A stretch of 9,860 nucleotides of DNA from Thermoplasmatota archaeon (lineage in GTDB: Archaea; Thermoplasmatota; Thermoplasmata; GCA-020350865; JAUVCJ01). Below are positions 5,234-9,860 of this stretch, piece by piece (positions within the stretch are counted from its first letter, which is position 1; each line of letters opens with the position of its first letter). Both the position numbers and the translations under genes were made by a program. The notes below the pieces were generated by a model. It was not told the DNA's origin and ran no database searches. It saw only the letters and a list, made by a program, of their open reading frames with translations. The stretch lies in assembly GCA_030595765.1 (NCBI GenBank), contig JAUVCJ010000074.1, positions 1-9,860 on the forward strand, given 5' to 3'.

Positions 5234-6377
5234 GGATTTCATTAGAGGCCTGATCCTATGGGCACTCACCCTGGTAAAAGACATCATCCAGGGAGTGTTA
5301 TGGTGGATCCATTCTGTGCTTCCAGGCTGGATACCAGGGGTCAGATCGACACTTTGGTGGATACGCTCCCTCTTCGATATTCTCGTGGAAGCCCATATCG
5401 TCGATGCGTTCCTCTCGCTTGTAATGGCCTTAATGGTAATGGCTATTGCATTCGGCAGCATTCTCAACCTGATTTGGCTGGAGAAAAAGATTCTTGCCAG
5501 GATACAGGGCAGGGTGGGTCCCCGAGTGGCAGGTCCTTATGGGCATTTACAGACCTTTGCTGATGCTTTCAAGCTATTTGCCAAGGAGATAATCCACCCC
5601 AAGGGTGCTGATAAGGTCATATTCATGGTAGCTACGATGATTTTGGCAAGTGTGGTCTTCATGCTGATTGCACTGGTACCGCTTTCTCCGGACTTCTCAG
5701 TGAGCAGGATCCAAGGTGGGTCCATACTGGTACTGGCGATGTTCATGTTGATCCCAATGGCCGCCATGTCTGGAGGGTGGGCATCCAACACATCGGGCTC
5801 TTCGAGCAATGGGTTGCGCACTGGGCTGGTGATGGGAGCCTGTGGTGTGCCTATGCTGGTAGCCATGATTGTCCCGGTATTTCTTGCAAGGTCTCTGGAT
5901 TTCCAAGTAATTGTGGCCTACCAGGCCTCCTTAGGCATTTACGGCTATCTTGTTTACCTTGGAACAGCCTTCATCAGCATGTTCATGTTCATTGTGGCGT
6001 CAAGTGTTCTGACCAGACGCGAGCCCTTCGGAAATGTCGATAGCACTGGACTTGCTAGAGGAGGTTGGGACCAGGAGTATGGTGGATGCCGCAGGCTAGT
6101 GATCAGGACTGCGGAATATTTCCTTATCTTCTTTGCATCAGTGGTTGTAGTAATTCTGTTCCTTGTGGGTTGGGCTGGACCCGCATTCCTGCCGCCTGTT
6201 ATGTGGATGGTCCTGAAGGTTCATGGAGTATTTTTCATATTCATATGGGTGCGTGCCTCTCTGACAGACCTTGGAACCCATCAGGCTCTTGAACTTGGGT
6301 GGAAACGGCTATTCCCGCTTTCCTTCCTGGGGTTCTTCCTAGCAGCTACCATGAAGGTCATGGGGGTGTTGCCATGA
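5223..6377 (+). CDS. nuoH: NuoH/FpoH, complex I membrane subunit with lost quinone-site motifs
   Basis: A 384-residue multi-helix protein; NuoH normally joins the quinone pocket to the proton-moving arm. The hallmark EKKILARIQGRVGPR (87-101) and ADAFKLFAKE (113-122) are intact, as are GWASN (185-189), AEYF (297-300) and LGWKRLFPLS (358-367). Three usually conserved motifs are changed. SYE after the GWASN helix reads ACGV (206-209). PFDLPEAE reads PFGNVDST (268-275). The RFRYDQ stretch before LGWK reads DLGTHQ (349-354). These supply acidic residues of the E-channel and Arg residues near the quinone entry in known complexes. The N-terminal 60 residues are longer than usual and Trp-rich. The ATG has GGGGG seven bases upstream, and the gene overlaps both neighbours. 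Confidence 0.92.
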   Translation: MHYEDFIRGLILWALTLVKDIIQGVLWWIHSVLPGWIPGVRSTLWWIRSLFDILVEAHIVDAFLSLVMALMVMAIAFGSILNLIWLEKKILARIQGRVGPRVAGPYGHLQTFADAFKLFAKEIIHPKGADKVIFMVATMILASVVFMLIALVPLSPDFSVSRIQGGSILVLAMFMLIPMAAMSGGWASNTSGSSSNGLRTGLVMGACGVPMLVAMIVPVFLARSLDFQVIVAYQASLGIYGYLVYLGTAFISMFMFIVASSVLTRREPFGNVDSTGLARGGWDQEYGGCRRLVIRTAEYFLIFFASVVVVILFLVGWAGPAFLPPVMWMVLKVHGVFFIFIWVRASLTDLGTHQALELGWKRLFPLSFLGFFLAATMKVMGVLP

Positions 6378-7369
6378 GCCCGGCACAAAAGCGATCAAAG
6401 GTCGAGGATGTGGCAGGCAAAGCGGCAGCCAAACCCGCAACCCAGGTCAAGACACATGAAGCAGTAGCACAACCACGAGAACAGGGTAAGCCTCAGAAGA
6501 AGTCAGCAGAGCCAACCCGCCAGGATGAGGCAAGCAAGCAATTGCAGGCCAGTAAGGCTAGCATTTCAGGAATGATCCTCAAACCCATGGCTGCAACCCT
6601 GAAGCAACTGCTCAAGCCAACGGCTGATAAACCGCCGACCATCAATTATCCCTGGGAGCGATTGGAGTTCGCTGATGGCTACAGAGGCAGGCTAAGGATG
6701 CTCTGGGAAAGATGCATAGGCTGTGGGTTATGTTCACTATCCTGCCCAAGCAACGCCATCACCATGGAGACACTAGCCGAGGACAAACTTGACCCTGATG
6801 AGCTGCTGGCGTTGACTGCAAGAAGATCCAGGGCTGCTCGCGCTGATAAGCATATAATGCGACCCTCATTGGACCTAGGCAAATGTATGTTCTGTGGCCA
6901 GTGCACAGAATTATGCCCTGCATGGGCAATTATCATGACCAAGGAGGTGGAGATGGCTGAATACTCCAGAGAAGAATGCTTCCATTCCTCCGAGCGCATG
7001 CGCATCCTGGAATTCCAGCTAGACCAGGAATTGCCAAAGGTCCTGGGCGATGTTGCAAACGAGCAACAAGAAAAGGCCAATGCCACACAGAACCCAAATA
7101 CGGAGAATGCTGTGAACAGAAGCTCACTTCACAACAGAGTCAGAGAATTCCCAGTGTTGGATGCTTTGACATACGATGGCTGCAGCAAGTGTGTCGAGGT
7201 CTGCCCAACACAGTGCATCGACCTAAAAGATGGGCTTCCTGTTGTGGATGTCAGTTGTTGCATAGGATGCCGCCCGTGCACATTGGCCTGCTCCAAAGGC
7301 TCCCTGATAATGGAAGCCCTCATGGACACATCTTCATCCCACATTAAGCTAGATGGAGGTGAGGATTAA
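6374..7369 (+). CDS. nuoI: NuoI/FpoI with an additional C-terminal ferredoxin-like domain
   Basis: A 331-residue iron-sulfur protein, longer than usual NuoI. Residues 1-60 are a disordered Lys/Ala/Gln-rich extension. The NuoI core has two CxxCxxCxxxCP motifs: C114, C117, C120, C124 and C171, C174, C177, C181, for clusters N6a and N6b that pass electrons to NuoB. After a linker, residues 265-313 form a second dicluster-like unit: C270, C273, C277 with Pro, C281, then C296, C299, C302, C306. In its first motif the leading Cys is Tyr267, so one cluster is complete and the other may lack a Cys ligand or use C281 or C295. With no NuoEFG or FpoF in the operon, this domain could receive electrons from ferredoxin; that is inference. 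ATG 6374 overlaps the nuoH stop as ATGA and follows GGGGGTG; an upstream ATG at 6299 lies inside nuoH. Confidence 0.92.
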   Translation: MSPAQKRSKVEDVAGKAAAKPATQVKTHEAVAQPREQGKPQKKSAEPTRQDEASKQLQASKASISGMILKPMAATLKQLLKPTADKPPTINYPWERLEFADGYRGRLRMLWERCIGCGLCSLSCPSNAITMETLAEDKLDPDELLALTARRSRAARADKHIMRPSLDLGKCMFCGQCTELCPAWAIIMTKEVEMAEYSREECFHSSERMRILEFQLDQELPKVLGDVANEQQEKANATQNPNTENAVNRSSLHNRVREFPVLDALTYDGCSKCVEVCPTQCIDLKDGLPVVDVSCCIGCRPCTLACSKGSLIMEALMDTSSSHIKLDGGED

Positions 7370-7648
7370 ATGGCTCCAATTCCACTGGACTTCATAATGT
7401 TCGTCACATTGGCTGGACTTGCCATCCTGGGCTCGCTGGGTGTGGTGTTCTCAAGGGTCCTGGTAAGGTCTGCCCTGTGGCTGTTGGGCACACTTTGCTC
7501 CATAACTGGATTGTTCATCCTCATGGGAGCGGAGCAGGTGGTCCCCATATTTGTACTGGTTCAGATCGTAGGGATCTGTACCCTACTTGTATTCGGAGCG
7601 GTCTTGGCAGACCCAAAAAACATGCAGGAGGGGGATACACATGAGTGA
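7370..7648 (+). CDS. nuoJ: NuoJ N-terminal half (FpoJ1-like)
   Basis: A 92-residue protein with three membrane helices (about 7-27, 34-53, 57-80). It matches the first half of NuoJ: GVVFSRVLVRSALWLLG (24-40) and LFILMGAEQVVPIFVLVQIVG (48-68), where known NuoJ has GAEFLAAVQIxVYVGAI. The Tyr of the VYVG pi-bulge helix, which shifts during turnover in known complexes, reads Ile66. Some Fpo operons also split NuoJ into two genes. The ATG directly follows the nuoI stop, and GGAGGTGA at 7355-7362 gives a strong ribosome binding site with seven-base spacing. Confidence 0.85.
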   Translation: MAPIPLDFIMFVTLAGLAILGSLGVVFSRVLVRSALWLLGTLCSITGLFILMGAEQVVPIFVLVQIVGICTLLVFGAVLADPKNMQEGDTHE

Positions 7649-8198
7649 TAGATTCTACGCCTTCGCCGCAGTTGCTGAAGTTGCCACCGCTCTTGTGATA
7701 CATCTCATCATTGGCTATCATACAGCTCAATATGTCTATTACCTGGAGATCTTTCTGTTCATTGTCCTAGTCCTTTCTGGTGCTGACCTGGGAGTCAAAC
7801 GCTCTGCTATCGGTGCAATGGCTGGCCTTGGGGTGATGGGTATTATATATGCCATCAGCGAACATACTTGGCCAGCCCAGGTTCCGAACTCCATATCCCT
7901 CGTTACTGCTGCAAATGACCTATTTACAGACCATGGCCCGGAATTGCTCATGGTAGCTCTTGCCTCGGCCTTGGCCCTGATAGGCGGCGCTAGCATGGTG
8001 AGAAAGGCGTTGGAGCTGGCAAACAGCGAGCCAAGTAGCGCAACACTCGATGATGATGTTTCAGACACTAACGGAGCCGTTGCTGATCAAAAATATGTCC
8101 GCATAGACCTTAGAAATGAGACTGATATTGCTGATGATAATGTAGCTGATGAGGACATACCAGATAATGATGATGGCGGGATGGAGGTGAACGTATGA
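7641..8198 (+). CDS. NuoJ C-terminal half (FpoJ2-like) with acidic tail
   Basis: A 185-residue protein with about four hydrophobic segments (6-25, 33-48, 55-72, 100-119). LFTDHGPELLMVALASALALIGG (94-116) matches the NuoJ second-half motif LFTDYLLPFExAS, although the Glu lies at 101 with different neighbours. Residues 136-185 form an Asp-rich tail unlike normal NuoJ, probably disordered and on one membrane face. The start ATG overlaps the previous gene by eight bases; AGGAGG (7626-7631) lies nine bases upstream. An earlier in-frame ATG at 7587 lies deep within nuoJ1 and has no ribosome binding site. The stop overlaps the next start as ATGA. Confidence 0.8.
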   Translation: MSDRFYAFAAVAEVATALVIHLIIGYHTAQYVYYLEIFLFIVLVLSGADLGVKRSAIGAMAGLGVMGIIYAISEHTWPAQVPNSISLVTAANDLFTDHGPELLMVALASALALIGGASMVRKALELANSEPSSATLDDDVSDTNGAVADQKYVRIDLRNETDIADDNVADEDIPDNDDGGMEVNV

Positions 8199-9001
8199 TA
8201 TCCATTGAATGGTATCTTGGATTCTCTGCCCTTATCTTTGTTATAGGGGCTTTTGGGATGCTGGTCCGCAAGAACTTCCTGGCCTCCCTTATGAGCTCAG
8301 AATTGATGCTGGCATCAGCAATTCTGAATCTGGCAGCGTCTTCAGCCTTTGGAACGAGCACAGACCCGGATGGGAGTCTTGTGGCGCTTCTCTGCATTGG
8401 CATGGCAGTTCCTCAGACCGTTGTAGGACTCTCCATCATGATGGTGATGATAATCAAGCATGATGGAGGTACCAATGCGGGAAAAGCAGGGAAAGCAGAA
8501 AAAGAAAAAGAAAAAGAAAAAGAAGAAGAAGGAGTAGAAGAAGAAAGAAAAACTGGAAAAGATACCGTTGGAACTCTACTTCTTGGCCTGGCTGTTGTGC
8601 TTGGAATGGTTGTTGCCATCCTCTGGAGTAATCTGGTCATGTTCTATATCGGGATTGAGTTCTCAAGCATCAGTCTCTACCTGCTTGTAGGGCAATACCG
8701 ACATAGACAGCACCGCCAGGGGCAAAGCACCACACTGGCTCAATCAAGGCTCTATCTCGCCGGAATGGCTGGCTCTGGCTTTATGCTCTATGGTATCTCG
8801 ATGCTGTTGCTGGTAGGCAGCCAGACCACACTTGATGCGTTCTGGAGCATTCTTGCCGACCCATTGGCACCCACTGTTGGGTATTACGAACTTGCAGCAT
8901 GGCTTATGCTACTGGCTGGCATCATCCTAAAAGCTGTGGTCGCACCTGTTGCCTGGTTCCGAAACATCAGCAAAGGAATTGAGCCACCACAGAATAACTG
9001 A
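8195..9001 (+). CDS. nuoK: NuoK fused to a truncated NuoN-like fragment
   Basis: A 268-residue fusion. Residues 1-88 are a complete NuoK with three helices; Glu36 in SSELML is kept, but the second membrane Glu (E72 in E. coli) reads Gln74 in PQTVVGLS. Residues 93-123 are a Lys/Glu-rich linker. Residues 124-256 resemble the middle of NuoN: GIEFSSISLYLLVG (153-166) carries the key antiporter Glu155, LAGMAGSGFMLYGISML (188-204) matches the next helices, and LAGIILKAVVAPVAWF (240-255) carries Lys246. The protein then ends at IEPPQNN, where NuoN would continue for roughly another half of its length. The first NuoN helices are missing too. There is no frameshifted continuation downstream. ATG 8195 overlaps the previous stop and follows GGAGGTGA. 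This is the last gene of the operon here; no nuoL or nuoM follows. Confidence 0.85.
   Translation: MISIEWYLGFSALIFVIGAFGMLVRKNFLASLMSSELMLASAILNLAASSAFGTSTDPDGSLVALLCIGMAVPQTVVGLSIMMVMIIKHDGGTNAGKAGKAEKEKEKEKEEEGVEEERKTGKDTVGTLLLGLAVVLGMVVAILWSNLVMFYIGIEFSSISLYLLVGQYRHRQHRQGQSTTLAQSRLYLAGMAGSGFMLYGISMLLLVGSQTTLDAFWSILADPLAPTVGYYELAAWLMLLAGIILKAVVAPVAWFRNISKGIEPPQNN
8497..8530 (+). repeat. purine-rich simple repeat in the NuoK-NuoN linker
   Basis: Four units of AAAAAG, followed by AAG units, encode the alternating Lys/Glu linker. Six-base slippage keeps the frame, so linker length may vary between strains; slippage of the A5 runs would cut off the NuoN part while leaving NuoK intact. Confidence 0.85.
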
Positions 9002-9092
9002 TGCATGGGATAATCCACAGTATATAGAATTAGTTCACCAGTCTATAGGATCAGTATTATTTCTTATTCTTTGCTGGTCACCAGTTAGCGCA
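9002..9092. other. convergent spacer after the nuo operon
   Basis: The gap separates the nuo operon from the convergent peroxiredoxin gene. It contains the first copy of the 31-bp repeat and T-rich DNA. No gene was seen and no continuation of NuoN in any plus-strand frame. Confidence 0.6.
9056..9073 (+). terminator. T-rich candidate terminator of the nuo operon
   Basis: attatttcttattctttg lies about 55 bases after the last nuo stop codon. Archaeal polymerase can terminate at T-rich stretches without a hairpin. The second copy at 9092-9109 could act as a backup, although it is also the end of the peroxiredoxin gene. Confidence 0.4.
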
Positions 9093-9122
9093 TTATTTCT
9101 TATTCTTTGATGGTTTCCAGTT
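9056..9122. repeat. 31-bp direct repeat duplicating the peroxiredoxin 3' end
   Basis: Copies at 9056-9086 and 9092-9122 match at 28 of 31 positions with a 36-bp period. The second copy is the coding end of the peroxiredoxin gene (NWKPSKNKK and stop, minus strand). The first, read in the same way, gives NW-stop-PAKNKK-stop, a decayed duplicate of the same tail. Confidence 0.85.
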
Positions 9123-9593
9123 TATGGGGCATGCCTCACCAGTTTGGAGCGCCTGCAAAACCCTCAAAGTCTCATCGGTGCTTCTGCCGATCCCAAAATC
9201 ATGGTGTAGCATATAGCGCAGGATTCCGTCTGGATCTATGATGAATGTGCCTCGAAGCGCCATTCCCTTGTCCTCGACCAGTACACCATATAGTCTGGAT
9301 ACGGCCTTCTTGAAATCGCTGAGCAAGGGATATGCGATCCCTCCAAGCTCCTTGGACCAGGCCTGAAGTGTCGGGACGTTATCGGTGCTGACCCCAATGA
9401 TGGATGTGTTGAGCTTCTTGAACTTTGCAAGTTCCTTGTTATACTCAACCACTTCTGACTGGCATACCCCTGTAAAAGCAGCAGGAAAAAAGAACATGAC
9501 GACCCAACTGCCGATATACCTTGAAAGCTCTATCTCTCCTGCATCCGTCGATTCCAGCTTGAAATCCGGTGTTATCTCGCCTACCATTACCAA
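9093..9593 (-). CDS. AhpC/TSA-family 2-Cys peroxiredoxin
   Basis: A 166-residue cytoplasmic peroxidase that reduces hydrogen peroxide and organic peroxides. The thioredoxin-like fold carries the peroxidatic site PAAFTGVC (37-44) with Cys44, Thr41 and Pro37, and Arg114 in ALRGTFIIDPDG. Cys155 in TGEACPINWKP is the resolving cysteine, so a typical 2-Cys (AhpC-like) mechanism is likely. The length is normal to slightly short. A strong ribosome binding site, AAGGAGG (minus strand, 9607-9601), lies seven bases from TTG 9593 and 13 from ATG 9587; spacing favours TTG, codon preference favours ATG. The reductant (thioredoxin or other) is not encoded here. It is convergent with the nuo operon and has its own promoter; co-regulation with respiration is unproven. 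Confidence 0.93.
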   Translation of the reverse strand: MVMVGEITPDFKLESTDAGEIELSRYIGSWVVMFFFPAAFTGVCQSEVVEYNKELAKFKKLNTSIIGVSTDNVPTLQAWSKELGGIAYPLLSDFKKAVSRLYGVLVEDKGMALRGTFIIDPDGILRYMLHHDFGIGRSTDETLRVLQALQTGEACPINWKPSKNKK

Positions 9594-9634
9594 ATATATG
9601 CCTCCTTGTTACAGAAGCGACAACGGCATTGAAG

Positions 9635-9643
9635 TGTATATCA
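9635..9643 (-). promoter_or_regulatory. candidate box A promoter of the peroxiredoxin gene
   Basis: On the minus strand, gatatacac lies about 25 bases before a predicted start near 9612, which leaves a short leader holding the AAGGAGG site. A second AT-rich element, tttttcataatatc (9657-9670), would give a longer leader. Confidence 0.35.
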
Positions 9644-9705
9644 TTTGCGCAGAGCTGATATTATGAAAAAATAGGCCGCCTATTCCTTGCCCAGGGGAAA
9701 TATTG

Positions 9706-9743
9706 AAAAAATATGTTGCCTTTCAATTAAAAAACTTGGAGGT
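9706..9743 (+). promoter_or_regulatory. candidate promoter and ribosome binding site for the gene at 9752
   Basis: aaaaaatatg (9706-9714) is a TATA-like element; a start about 25 bases on would fall near 9735. GGAGGT at 9738-9743 then lies eight bases before TTG 9752. The combination supports translation from 9752. Confidence 0.4.
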
Positions 9744-9751
9744 TGGATATA

Positions 9752-9860
9752 TTGACAATAAAGGGGCTATCCCCTGCACAGGTACTATGGGACATTGCCT
9801 AGGTCGGATACAGCGAGAAATCCTTGCCTAGGGTTAGCTTGATAAGTGTCATAAACCCGT
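9752..9860 (+). pseudogene. possible formate/nitrite-transporter-like 5' end with in-frame TAG (partial)
   Basis: From TTG 9752 the frame encodes GLSPAQVLWDIA, meets TAG at 9800-9802, and then continues open in the same frame to the window edge with VGYSEKSLPRVSLISVINP. Read across the TAG, the pattern SPA, nine or so residues, G, then KSLP fits the N-terminus of formate/nitrite transporter (FNT/FdhC) proteins, where a segment like SPAEI...GVKKASLP precedes the first membrane helix. The TAG falls at a position that is commonly polar in that family. It could be an inactivating mutation, a sequencing error, a pyrrolysine codon, or a true stop of a 16-residue peptide. The family call rests on a short pattern recalled from memory. 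The rest of the gene lies outside the window. Confidence 0.35.

Noticed and set aside
9074..9084. CTGGTCACCAG palindrome in the convergent spacer as an operator
   Set aside because: It arises within the decayed copy of the peroxiredoxin tail and has no promoter beside it.
9762..9775. AGGGG-CTAT-CCCCT hairpin as terminator
   Set aside because: It lies inside the frame starting at 9752 and lacks a T-run; chance GC-rich palindrome is likely.

Overview
The window reads as archaeal chromosome. Genes are packed head to tail with ATGA-type stop/start overlaps and GGAGGT-type ribosome binding sites. Candidate promoters are TTTATATA-like box A elements, and the gene content (a ribbon-helix-helix protein beside ftsZ, then an 11-subunit-type complex I without NuoEFG) is typical of Euryarchaeota. 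A relative of Thermoplasmatota or Methanomassiliicoccales is a reasonable guess, but nothing here fixes the taxon. No tRNA, rRNA, CRISPR array, transposase or origin was seen.

Layout. 1-73: possible 5' end of a leaderless gene on the minus strand. 74-418: regulatory region with five GTCNGAC heptamers and a strong TATA box. 419-718: a small protein with two ribbon-helix-helix domains, resembling a doubled CdrS. 719-873: spacer with a second promoter and a perfect 16-bp palindrome. 874-1917: an FtsZ with unusual GTPase motifs. 1918-2107: promoter region with three GAGAAT repeats and a hairpin. 2108-9001: one tightly coupled operon encoding NuoA, NuoB, a NuoC-NuoD fusion, a small repeat protein, NuoH, NuoI, a split NuoJ (two genes), and a NuoK joined to a fragment of NuoN. 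9093-9593, minus strand: a 2-Cys peroxiredoxin, convergent with the operon. 9752-9860: start of a possible formate/nitrite-transporter-like gene with an in-frame TAG.

How the genes fit together. CdrS-like protein and FtsZ form a cell-division unit, and both promoters carry inverted repeats at or near the predicted start point. The operon would build a membrane complex I relative (Fpo/Nuo type). There is no NADH or F420 input module, so ferredoxin or an unknown protein is the likely donor. The iron-sulfur chain is kept (four N2 cysteines in NuoB, two clusters in NuoI) and even lengthened by a ferredoxin-like C-terminal domain on NuoI.

In contrast, many residues tied to quinone binding and proton movement are missing: the His and Tyr of the NuoD quinone site, the acidic residues of NuoA, the SYE, PFDLPEAE and RFRYDQ motifs of NuoH, and the second Glu of NuoK. 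No intact NuoL, NuoM or NuoN is present. This is the most interesting part of the window: a complex I relative that keeps its wiring but has lost or replaced much of its quinone and pump machinery. Residue comparisons were made from memory against well-known homologues, without a computed alignment.
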